In this document: positions 1 through 12,500 of the stretch, piece by piece
How positions within the stretch are numbered: position 1 is the first letter of the stretch
Layout of the letters: every line of letters starts with the position of its first letter
Assembly: GCF_000296815.2 (NCBI RefSeq)
Contig: NZ_CAIT01000003.1
Span: forward strand, 1-64,000
Origin: Fibrisoma limi BUZ 3
GTDB taxonomy: Bacteria > Bacteroidota > Bacteroidia > Cytophagales > Spirosomataceae
Reading direction: 5' to 3'
DNA length: 64,000 nucleotides
Notes under the pieces: generated by a model
Told to the model about the DNA's origin: nothing
The model's database searches: none
The model's input: the letters and a program-made list of their open reading frames with translations, nothing else
Program-made: the position numbers and the translations under genes

Positions 1-551
1 CCGGACTTGGGTGCTTTTTTGTTATGATTGATAAATGATACTATTTATTTGGAATTGTAATTATCACTTGTACATTTGTGCAATCAAAGCGGGCAACCGC
101 TTTCTTTAATACCTTGCCGTTCGGCACATTCTCTCTCTTATTGCGCTTGAAGCCCCTGCACAGGGCACTATTCGTTTCACAAAGCGCATAAAAATCTGTA
201 ACTGTTTCTGGGTTATCGTAAAGTCGCAGTTGGCATAATTTTCGCTAACTCCCTTTTGCACACTTGATCATTTGTGCGATTTATCCATCGCTCCAGCGGC
301 CGGATACGCTCATGATTCAAGACCCATCTATCAGGACTATAATTCATTAGCTATCAATTGCTTATGGGTTATCAAAGGCCTGAGAAACAGCACGGTTACT
401 AATTGGCATAGTTTTCGATATTTTCTAAAGGAGTCAAAGCTGCTGTTAGGGCCAGCTTGAACTGAACGTATCATACGCTCGGTTTAGCGGCCCGACCTAT
501 GGTTGATGAGAACTGAGCGGTTTTGCAATTCCACCCCAAATTCAGTTGCAG
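1..551. other. Non-coding leader region upstream of the giant adhesin
   Basis: I see no convincing gene here. The only short open frame (about 272-460) has no start context, no recognisable protein features and a composition unlike the neighbouring genes. The stretch contains degenerate internal repeats: 65-84 resembles 261-280 (17 of 20 bases), and 228-244 resembles 401-417 (15 of 17), each of the latter preceded by a GGGTTATC box. It probably holds the promoter and a long 5' leader for the adhesin gene, but I cannot place a promoter with confidence. Confidence 0.5.
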
Positions 552-3500
552 ATGAAAGTAACTTCTACGCTTCGTGCTAATCTTCTTGCAATAAAAACCG
601 GCCGGGTGCCCGGACAAGAAGCCGTTGCTGTTACAGCCCAATCCAACCGGCTTGCTTCATTAACCTGCCGACTGGTTCACTACGTCCTGCAACTACTGGG
701 CAGGAGTGCATACGTGTCCAGACCCGCTTCAACCTGCCAGCCATCTACTTCGGCGGATTGGTCAACGGCACCAGCTTTATTCTACTCAGCACTAGCACGC
801 GAGCGATCCGTTCAAGCCGATGGAGAACCACCCGGACGGTACAGAGCAGGCCCTTCCAATTCACTTATCAATCAGACAGCGACCAGTACAAATTTATTCT
901 CAACTCCAATGGATGAGCAACTTTTACGAAGCCAATCCTTTCTTGTAACTACCAGTCACCCAGCCGTCGAACCGGAGTCGGCAACGCATCCGGCAACAAC
1001 GCGGGGCACGCGTAGTACCAGCTTCGGCAGGCTACTATCCTGGGCAATGGCCTATGCTCATCCGGGCATAGCATTGAGTAATGTTACCCAGCGCGCCATT
1101 GCTTTACTGACAACCCTACTGGTAGGGTGTATTGCCGTTTCGGCCCAGGCTCAGTCAGGCAACGTTGATTTAAGCATTCGATCGGCTGTCAGTAATGCCA
1201 AGCCGCAACTCAACGATGTTGTTTCATATACGGTTGTTGTCCGCAACGCTGCTGGATCGGCCGGGGCAACCAACGTTGTGGTAAAAGATAGTTTGCCGGA
1301 AGGAGCCGTGGCCTTTATTAATTCGTCTGTCATTCGGGGCGGAGGTTCCTATAATACGGCCACGAAGCTCTGGAATGTCGGCGCCATCGCTCAGAATGAT
1401 TCAGCCATACTCGTAATCACGGCTACGGTATTGCAACGGGGCGTCTGGTTCAAAACAGCCGAAGTTGTCGGGGCTGACGGTACCGACAGCGATTCGCAGC
1501 CGGGTAATGGAAGCATACAGGAAGACGACTACGAGGCTGTTTGCTTCTCGGTTCCTTTATTTATATACGCGGGTGAAGAATTCACGGCGACTATTCCGAC
1601 CGGTTTCCAGAACGTGATCTGGTTTCGGAATAATGAAAACGTAGTGGCTAATGTCTCTGCCGATTCAGCCGTTGTCAATCCTGATAATTCAATTACTATT
1701 AAGAGTCCGGGCACGTATCGATTTACCGCCACATTCTCTAACGGGTGCCCGGCACTCAATTGTTGTGATATAGAAGTTATCCCAGGGCCATTGGCGAGCC
1801 TGGGTAATCTGGTATTTGAGGACAGTAACGCTAACGGCCAGCAGGATGCCGGTGAGCCGGGCATTGCCGGGGTGAGCGTTTCGCTTTTCGAGAGCGCAAC
1901 ATTAGTCGCTACAACGACGACTAACGCCAGCGGGGTATATAGTTTTACAGGACTCATCCCGACTGTACCGTATTCAGTAAGCTTTGCTGCACCAACCGGC
2001 TACACGGCCACGGTGGCCAATGTGGGCTCAGACGAAACGGACTCAGACGCTGATCCCATCACAGGTCGCAGTGGCAGCTACACCCTGGCGGCCAACGAGA
2101 GCAACCTGACGGTCGACGCAGGCTTCTTCCGCCCGGCTTCACTGGGTGACAAGGTCTTTGTCGATGCTAACCGGGATGGGCTGCAGGATGCGGCTGAGAC
2201 GGGGCTGGCTTCAGTAACGGTAACGCTGGTGAGCAACGGTACGGTGGTGGCCAGCGTGGTGACGGGTGCCGATGGGGTCTACAGCTTCACGGGCCTGACG
2301 CCGGGCGTGCCTTACTCAGTGAGCTTCACAGCCCCGCACAACTACACGGCCAGTGTAGCCGACCAGGGCGGGGATGATACCTTAGACAGTGATCCCATCA
2401 ACGGGGTGGTGACCAACATCACCCTGGCGTCGGGTCAGACCAATACGAGTGTGGATGCAGGCTTCTCGCTCTTGACGGCGAGCCTGGGCGACCTGGTGTT
2501 TGAAGATACCAACGCCAACGGCCAGCAGGATGCGGGCGAGGCTGGCATTGCCGGGGTGAGCGTACAGCTGCTGGCTGACGGCGGTGCTACGCCGGTGGCT
2601 TCGACGACCACCAACGCCAGTGGTGTGTACAGCTTCACGGGCTTGACACCAGGGGTAAGCTACACGGTGGTGTTCGCCACCCCGACGGGCTACACGGCCA
2701 CGGTGGCGAACGTGGGCAACGATGCCACGGATTCGGACGCTGACCCCATCACAGGCCGCAGCGGCAGCTACACGTTAGCGGCCAACGAGAGCAACCTGAC
2801 GGTCGACGCAGGCTTCTTCCGCCCGGCCTCACTGGGTGACAAGGTCTTTGTCGATGCCAACCGCAACGGCTTGCAGGATGCGGCTGAGACGGGCTTAGCA
2901 TCGGTGACGGTGACGTTGGTGAGCAACGGTACGGTGGTGGCCAGTGTGGTGACGGGTGCCGATGGCGTCTACAGCTTCACGGGCCTGACGCCGGGTGTGC
3001 CTTACTCAGTGAGCTTCACGGCCCCGGCCAACTACACGGCCAGTGTAGCCGACCAGGGCGGGGATGATACCTTAGACAGTGATCCCATCAATGGGGTGGT
3101 GACCAACATCACCCTGGCGTCGGGTCAGACCAATACGAGTGTGGATGCAGGCTTCTCGCTCTTGACGGCGAGCCTGGGTGACCTGGTGTTTGAAGATACC
3201 AACGCCAACGGCCAGCAGGATGCCGGTGAGGCTGGCATTGCCGGGGTGAGCGTACAGCTGCTGGCTGACGGCGGTGCTACGCCGGTGGCTTCGACGACCA
3301 CCAACGCCAGTGGTGTGTACAGCTTCACGGGCTTGACACCAGGGGTGAGCTACACGGTGGTGTTTGCCACCCCGACGGGCTACACGGCCACGGTGGCTAA
3401 CGTGGGCAACGACGCCACCGATAGTGATGCCGATCCGGTGACGGGTCGCAGTGGCAGCTACACGTTAGCGGCCAACGAGAGCAACCTGACGGTGGACGCG

Positions 3501-6500
3501 GGCTTCTTCCGCCCGGCCTCACTGGGTGACAAGGTCTTTGTTGATGCCAACCGGGATGGGCTGCAACAGCCCTCAGAGACGGGGCTGGCTTCGGTGACGG
3601 TGACCCTGGTGAGCAACGGTACGGTGGTAGCCAGCGTGGTGACGGGTGCCGATGGGGTCTACAGCTTCACGGGCCTGACGCCGGGTGTGCCTTACTCAGT
3701 GAGCTTCACGGCCCCGGCCAACTACACGGCCAGTGTAGCCGACCAGGGCGGGGATGATACCTTAGACAGTGATCCCATCAACGGGGTGGTGACTAACATC
3801 ACCCTGGCGTCGGGTCAGACCAATACGAGTGTGGATGCGGGCTTCTCGCTGCTGACAGCTAGCTTAGGTGACCTGGTGTTCGAGGACACCAACGCCAACG
3901 GCCAGCAGGATGCCGGTGAGGCTGGTGTTCCAAACATAACAGTAAGCCTCTACAACGCACTGACCAATGCAATTGTGTCTACTACGGTGACGAATGGGGC
4001 AGGTACGTACTTATTCACGAATCTGCAACCGGGTCAGTACTACATCGTCTTCGATACGGCTAGTCTGCCGCAAGGCTTTGTCCTGACGCAGGCCAACGTA
4101 GGCAATGACACGACCGACAGCGATGCAGGTGTAGATGGTCGTACGGGTAGCTATACCTTAGTAGCTAATCAAAGCAATCTGACGGTGGATGCGGGTATCA
4201 TCCCGGCACCAGTGTTTGACCTTGCCTTGACCAAGGTGGTCTCGACTACCGCTGGTATACAACCTGGTGGTTCTGTGAGCTTCGTGCTGACGGTGGCTAA
4301 CCAGGGTAACCAGCCAGCTTATCGCGTACAGGTAACCGACCGACTGCCAGATGGTATGAGCCTGACGGCTGGTGGTAGCTTCACAACCGGGGCAGGCAAT
4401 ACGGCCGTGGCCAGTGTGGCAGGGCCGATCCTGCCGGGCAACTCGGTGAGTCTGACTCTGACGGCTCAGATCTCGGCAACGTTTGTAGGCAGCAGCCTGA
4501 CCAACGTGGCAGAACTGACCAGTGCCGACAACGACACGATCGCGGGCAACGCTCCACCGACGGATGTGGATTCTGACTTCGATAACAACGACGCAGGTGA
4601 AGATGACCAGGATGCGGTACTCGTACCGATAGGTCAATTTGCAAGCCTGGGCGACTTTGTCTGGTACGATAATAATGGCAATGGGCAGCAGGATACCGGT
4701 GAACCAGGTGTTCAGGGTGTGTCTGTATCGCTCTACAATGCCATCACGAATGCCGTGATTTCAACAACGGCAACGGATGCGAATGGTAAGTATCTGTTCA
4801 GCGGATTGCAGCCGGGTCAGTACTACGTAGTGTTCGGAACAGCGACGCTGCCGACGGGCTACACCCTGACCATGCCAAACCAGGGTGCAGATACGACGGA
4901 CTCCGATGCTGATCTGGTAACGGGTCGTACGCAGACCTACACGCTGGCGGCAGGTGAGAGCAACCTGACGGTCGATGCCGGTGTCAAACTGGTGCCGATC
5001 TTCGACCTCGCGCTCGTCAAGCAACTGGCCGCTTCACAACCACAGCCGATTCGGGCCGGTGATACGCTGACATTTACAATCCGGGTAATCAACCAGGGTA
5101 ACGTACCAGCCTACCGCGTACAGGTGACGGATTATATACCGACAAGCCTGTCCCTGGCTGATGCGAACTGGACGGCTGAACCAAATGGTACGGCTAGTCT
5201 TACACTGGCCGGGCCGCTGGCCGCTGGTCGGGATACGACGGTGAATATTCGCCTGGTACTGGATCCTGCCTTTACGGGAACCAGTCTGAACAACGTAGCT
5301 GAGATTACGCAGGCCGACGATGATATGATCCTCGATGATCTGCCTCCGCAGGACAACGATTCGACGCCGGGTAACGACGCCGAAAACGAAGATGATCAGA
5401 GCACGTCACCGATCGTGATTACACCAGCGCAATGCACCAACCCGGCTACGGTTGCGGTTGGTCCGAACAAAGCGATTTGCGCCGGCGAGGTTGTATCGCT
5501 GACGGCTACGATTGGCGGCTCAGCGACCAGCGTACAGTGGACGTCGAACGGTACGGGTACCTTCAGCAACCCGACGAGCCTGACGTCAACCTACACGCCG
5601 TCGGCTGCGGATAGCGCCAACGGTATGGTAATGATCACGGCTACTACCAACGATCCGGCCGGTATCTGTAACGCAGCCGTTGCGTCGCTGATGGTACAGA
5701 TCAACAAGCGCCCGGATGCACCGGTGGGTGTAGCCTGCGACGATTCGTTGATCTGTCAGGGCAGCAGTACGAAGCTGATTGCTTTCGCACCGGGCGCACG
5801 TATCAACTGGTATGACCAGACGGGCAAACTGGTTGGCTCAACCGAAAGTGCCGGCAAGCTGGTTGTGACACCGACGACAACGACGGTGTACTTCGCCGAA
5901 GCGGTTAGCCTGTCGACGGGCTGCACGAGTGCAACTCGCTCGTCGGTGACCGTAACGGTTGGCCAGTGCCTGGCTGATCTGGCGGTTGTGAAACAGATTG
6001 TAACGCCTGGACCGTACCAGTTGGGTCAGAAAGTGACCTACTCGATCACGGTGAAAAACAACGGACCGGTTGCTGCCAGCAACGTCATCGTAACGGATAA
6101 ACTGCCGGCTGCCCTGACCTTCGTAACATCTACGGCGGGTGGACAGTACAACGCGACGACGGGTGTCTGGACGGTTGGTTCGCTGAACGCCGGATCGGAC
6201 CGCAGCCTGCTGCTCGAAGCAACGATCAACGCAGGCGGACCGATCAAGAACCTGGCTACGGTAAGCAGCCCGGATAACGACCTGAACATTACGGAGAACG
6301 ATACGTCGTCAGTAACAATCAACCCGGCTGCCTGCAATGTACAGCCGCCGGTCATTGCCTGCGCTACGACGGAAATTTGCAAAGGTGGCCGCGCAACGCT
6401 GACGGCTGGTAACTGCGCCGGTACAGTACGCTGGTCGGATGGACAGACGGGGGCAACGATCAACGTAAGCCCGACGATGACAACGGCTTACTCGGCGAGC

Positions 6501-9500
6501 TGCGTAGTTGGCCAGTGTATCAGTGCCGCTTCGAACACGATTACGATCCGTGTCCTCGATCCGCAGGTGCCGACCATCACCGCCAGCACCGAAACGGTAT
6601 GTCCGGGTGGTGCAGTTGTGCTGACGGCTACGGGTTGCGAGGGCGGTACGATCATCTGGTCAGAAGGTTCGCAGACGGGCGCCAGCATCACGGTTAACCC
6701 GACAACGAAGACTACTTACACAGCTCAGTGCCGCATGAACAATTGCGTAAGCGCACCGGCTCAGAAGGTGATCAACGTGGGCAACCTGCCGACGCCGACG
6801 GTGGTATGCAGCACAACGGCTGTTTGCCCGGGCGAAACGCTGACGCTGACGGTGGAAAACTGCCAGGGTACGCCACTCTGGAGCACGGGCGACACGACCG
6901 CTTCGATTGTAGTGACGCCGACGGTTGGCAACAACAGCTACACGGTGATCTGCAAGAAAGGCACCTGCACCAGCCCGCGGTCGAAGTCGTACACGATTGG
7001 TATCGTGACACCGAAAGTGCCGACCATCACGGCCAGCGCCGACTCCGTCTGCGTAGGTGCTAAAGTGGTCCTGACGGCCGTAGGCTGCGAGGGTACGGTG
7101 CTCTGGAGCAACCAGCAGACGGGAGCCAGCATCACGGTTAATCCGCAGTCGAACATCAGCTACTACGCGCAGTGCCGCGTGAACGAGTGCCTCAGCGATC
7201 CGTCGAAGTCACTGCCGATTACGGTACTGACGCCGTCAGCTCCGATCATCAGCGCAAACAAGACGCTGATCTGCAGCGGTGAGAAAGTAACGCTGACGGC
7301 CGAAGGCTGCGACGGTACGGTTCGCTGGAACGTCGACAATAAGATTGGAGCGAGCATCGACATCTATCCGGGCGAAACGAAGGAGTACTTCGCTACCTGC
7401 CAGGTAGGTGCCTGCAACAGCGAAGCATCGAACAAGGTACGTGTGACCGTCAACACGACGGGTACACCGCCGACGGTAACCGCTTCGTCGACATCGGCCT
7501 GCAACGGTCAGGTGGTATCGCTGACGGCAACCGGCTGTACTGGAACGGTTCAGTGGTCAGATGGTCAGACCGGACCGGTGGTATCGGTAACGGCGACGAT
7601 CAACAACAGCGAGTTCTACGCGATCTGTAAGCCAGCCGGTGCTCAGTGTGGTAGCGGTAAGTCGAACACGATCAAGATTAACGTAACGCCGACACCGACA
7701 CCAGCGGTAGTCTGCAGCACGGATACGATTTGCCCGGGCGAAGAAGTGACGCTGACAATAACCAACTGCCAGGGTACACCGATGTGGAGCACGGGTGAAA
7801 TGACAAGAACGATCACGGTAACACCGAACGTAACGACTTCGTACACCGTGTACTGCAAAGACGGATTCTGCACCAGCGATACGTCGCAGAAGTACACGAT
7901 CACGGTGATACCGGTGCCGGTACCGGTGGTGTCGGCCTCGAAGACCGAGTACACGCCGGGCGATACCATCACGCTGTCGGCAACTGGCTGTACGGGTGGG
8001 GTAATTATCTGGTCAACAAATGGCCTGGACGGCAGCAACCGCGGTACATCGATCCTGGTGAAACCGGAAGGTACGCAGACCTACTACGCACAATGCCAGG
8101 TGAACAACTGCCTGAGCGATCCGTCCGTCCGCGTGACGGTACGTCAGCAGGGTGACTGCACGGCCGACGCCGGTACGCTGGTGGCCGTTAACCCGGGTGC
8201 CTGCGCATCAGACGGTAAGCCGGTCATGATCGCGGCCACGCCGAACGGCGGTCTGGTTGTACCGACCAGCTTCACGACGGTCTTCGTCCTGACGAAAGGC
8301 GCGAACTTGGTGATTGAGCAGACCAGTATGGAACCGAAGTTCACGGTACCGGCTCAGGCTGCCGACTACATTATCCATACGCTGGTGTACAACGCCAACC
8401 CGTCGGATAAGAACTACCTGGATCTGAGCCTGATCAAACCGGGTCTGACAACGGCTGAGGATGTGTTGACGCTGATCGCCGACAAGCAGATCTGCGCTGA
8501 CCTTGATACCGCCGGTGCGAAAGTGAAAGTCAACTTCGTGGCTCCGCCGGTCGTAACACCATCGCATCCGTTCACTGTCTGCTACGGCACCACAGTAACG
8601 TTCCGCGCTGATGGTTGCGAGAATGGCATCGTGAAGTGGTCTGACGGTAGCGAAGGTGCTGTAATTCAGAAAACGGTTTACAGTGATCACTGGGTAATGG
8701 CAACCTGCACCATCAATGGTTGCACGAGCCAGTACTCGAACATGGGCGACGCCATTCTGGGTACGCCGGCCGTTCCGACGGTGGTTTGCAACAAGCCGAC
8801 TATCTGTGCCAACGAATCGGCTACGCTGACGGCACGAGGTTGCGAAGGTGGCCGACTGCTCTGGTCAACGGGCGACACGACGGCGAGCATCACCGTTTCG
8901 CCGACGGCAGATACCGAATACCGCGTACAGTGCATTGTCGGTGAGTGCGCCAGTGATTTCTCACCGGTGTGCACCGTGAAGGTTGGTCTGCCGAACGCAC
9001 CGACCATCGCCATTGCCGGTAGCCCGAACGTATCGAGCACAACGGTTTGCTTCGGCTCGCCGATCACGCTGGTAGCGCAGGGATGCCCCTCGGGCAGCTA
9101 CGTAACCTGGTCGAACAACCAGGTGGGTACTTCGATCACCGTATCGCCTGCCGCATCGACTACGCTGACTGCCTTCTGCTGCACCTCAAACAACTGTAAG
9201 AGTGCCGCGTCGAACGCAATAAGCCTGGCGGTAGGGCCGAAAGTGCCGATGCCGCAGGCTATCGATAAGACGAATGCCTGTCCGTTCAACACGGTTGATC
9301 TGACCACGGCCGTTGGTAAGCCGCTGACGCCGGGTGGAGCCTTCGAGTTCTACACCAGCGAAGCCCTGACGCCTGAGTCGCGCGTGCTGAATCCGGGTGC
9401 GGTGGGTACAGGTACCTACTACGTCGTTGAGCGTAGCGTATCGGGTTGCATCAGCCTGCCGGCTATGATCCACGTACAGATCACGCCATGCACCGAAGTG

Positions 9501-12500
9501 ACGCCATGTAACCCGGCTAACCCGGCTACGGCCAGCGCCGGTGCGGACGCGACGCTCTGTGCTGCCAAGACCTACAAGCTGGCCGGTGTGATGGGTGGAG
9601 CCGGTACCATAGCCCACTGGACTACCAGTGGTACCGGTACGTTCGACAACGCCTACTCACCAACGGCTACCTATACCGCCAGCGTCGAGGACGTAATGGC
9701 CGGTAAAGTGACGCTGACGATGTCGGTGAGCACGAACAACGCAAGCTGCCCGGTTGCTACCGATCAGATGGTACTGACCATCAACGGTAGCAAGACCGTG
9801 CCGCTGGTGAAAGTAGTTGGCTCGCCGGTACTCTGCTACGGTGATTCGGTCGTTCTTGAAGCACCGGCCGGAGCTGCGGGTTACCTGTGGAGCAACAAAG
9901 CGACAACGCAGCGCATCGTGGTGAAAAGCAGCGGTGACTACAGCGTCCAGTTGATGGATCAGGGTGGTTGCAGCTCGGTAGCATCCGATGAGGTAACAGT
10001 CAAGGTGGCCGCGTCAATGCCGGCTCCGCTGGCGGTGAACCTGCGGAACACCTGCCCGGCCAACCAGGTGAACCTGGCCAACGCCCTGTCGACAACCGCT
10101 GTGGGTAGCACGTATGAATACCGAATCGGTACATCGTTGACGTCCGACGTTGTGATGCGGCCGGATTCGGTGGGCGCGGGCACTTACTACGTATTCCAGA
10201 AAACAGAAGCGGGCTGCTACAGCGCCCCGGCTAAGGTGGACGTACGAATCTTCAACTGCGCAGCCGATACGGTGTCGACCGACGTGAGCATCACGAAACT
10301 CGCCGACAAACAGGCTGTATCGTTCGGAGAAACGGTAACCTACACCCTGCTGGTTAAAAACGAAGGGGCCAAGACCGCGAAGAATATCGAAGTACGCGAC
10401 GTTCTGCCGGAGGGTCTGGAACTGGGTTGGATCGGTGGCCCGGCTAATGGATACACTGTCTCGGGTGGGGTGATTACCGCCAAGATTGACAGTCTGCCGG
10501 CCGGTGCTTCGGATACGATTTCGTTCCGGGCACAGGTACGGACTAAAGGTCAGATCGTTAACACGGCAGAGATCACGTATCTCGATCAGAACGACACGAA
10601 TCTGGCGAACAATACGTCGAGCGTGACCGTAACCGATACATCGGCCAGCGCGCCGAGCTACATCGGTCTGGCGAAGGCGGTGGTTGGAACGCCGATGGTT
10701 GACAGTGATTCGAGTTTCCGGGTAACCTACGCCTTCAAGGTGACGAACTACGGTGCTGATACGCTGCACCACGTAAAAGTGACCGACGATCTGGCGTATA
10801 CCTTCCGGATCAATAAAGTTGACTCGGTTGGCATACGGATCAATGACCCGGCCTCAACGCTGGTGGCGAACGCAGCCTTTACAGGTGTCGATCCGACGGT
10901 AAATATGCTGGAACCGAGCAGCTACCTGCTGCCGGGAAGCACGCAGACGTTCTTCCTCGATGTGAAGGTGAAACGTATCAACGGCGATAGCACCCGTGCG
11001 TTCGACAACTACGCCTACGCCTGCGCCATGAGCGACACGACGAAGGTAGAAGACCTGTCGACGAACGGTGGCGATGCTGACCCGGATGGCGACGGCAACC
11101 CGACCAACAACACCAGCCCAGCGTCGTTCACGCTGCTCATCCCGCAGTCGGGTCCGAGCATTGGCGTGGCCCTGGCGGTGGTGAAAGTCGAGAAGCAGGC
11201 CGACAGCAGCTACAACGTAACGTATAAGACAACGGTGAGAAACTTCGGCGATGTACCGCTGTACGGCGTACAACTGACCGATAGCCTGGCGCGGGCCTTC
11301 ACCCAGCCGGCTGCGTTCTCAGTCGTTGGATCGCCGGTGGTCCGCACGGGCAGCAACCTGATGCCGAACTCAGCGTACAACGGTCTCAATGAGCCGAACC
11401 TGCTGGCTGCGGGTAGTATGCTGAACGTAGGCGAACTGGATTCGGTGCTGATTACGGTGAACATCAAACCGAATGGCAACGGTGGTCCGTTCTACACGAG
11501 TGTGGTAGCCCAGGGTTCGGTTGCCGACTCGAGCCAGACGGTGACGGATCTATCGAACAATGGACTCGATCCATTGCCGGCCGGTTCCGTTATGACGGCG
11601 GTGCGGTTCGATCTGCCGGATGCCCTGCTGGGTGTTGCAAAAGCGGTTGGTAAACCGATTCGGGTCGAAAATGGAGTCTACGACGTGCCGTACACGATTA
11701 CACTGAAGAACTGCGGTACGGTTGACCTCCGGAAGATTCAGGTGGTAGACAACCTCTCGCAGACCTTCGGCAACGGTGCGCTGATCGTGAGCAATCAGAT
11801 TTCGGTATCAGCCGGTATGGGACTGACCGCCGACGTTAGCTTCACGGGTCAGGGACTGATCACGAAAATGCTGATCGACTCGACAAGTACGCTGGCCGCC
11901 GGCGCAAGCCGAAGCCTGAACTTTGTGGTTCGGGTGGACGTGAGAAGCGCCAATACACTGACGTTCTACAACTCGGCCTACGCTACGGCCGAAACGGGCG
12001 ATGGCACGATGGTGTCGGATACGTCAACAGTTGGTAACAACTACGACCCGGACAACGACCTCGATCCGCGCAACAACAGCGTACCGACGCCGGTTGCACT
12101 CGACAACCTCACAACGGAATCGCGCATCGGGGTGGCTATGGCCGTCCGCGATACGGTTCGCCAGTCGGATGGTAGCTACAGGGTGATTTACCAGATCGTG
12201 GTGAAGAACTTCGGTCCGGAACAACTGACGCACGTAACCCTGAGCGATACGCTACAGAAGGTGTTTAACAGCACAACGGGAGCCAGCTACACCATCATCG
12301 GTGCGCCGGTGATCATCTCGACGGGCAGCGCCCTGAAGGTCAACCCGGCCTTCGATGGCAGCGGTGACTCGAGACTGGTGCTGGGCGACAGTACCAGTAC
12401 GCTGGCCGCGGGTAAAGTAGATACGCTGTTGCTGACGCTTAACGTAACGACCGACGGCCGGACAACCACGTTCCTCAACTCAGTCTACGCCCGGGCTAAT

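Noticed and set aside
272-460. Short plus-strand open frame in the adhesin leader
   Set aside because: No start context, no protein features, and it lies over the degenerate leader repeats; it is most likely chance.
1795-4205. Regular repeats as a CRISPR array
   Set aside because: The period is about 345/690 bp, the copies are in frame and encode known SdrD B-like domains; there are no short spacers and no cas genes.
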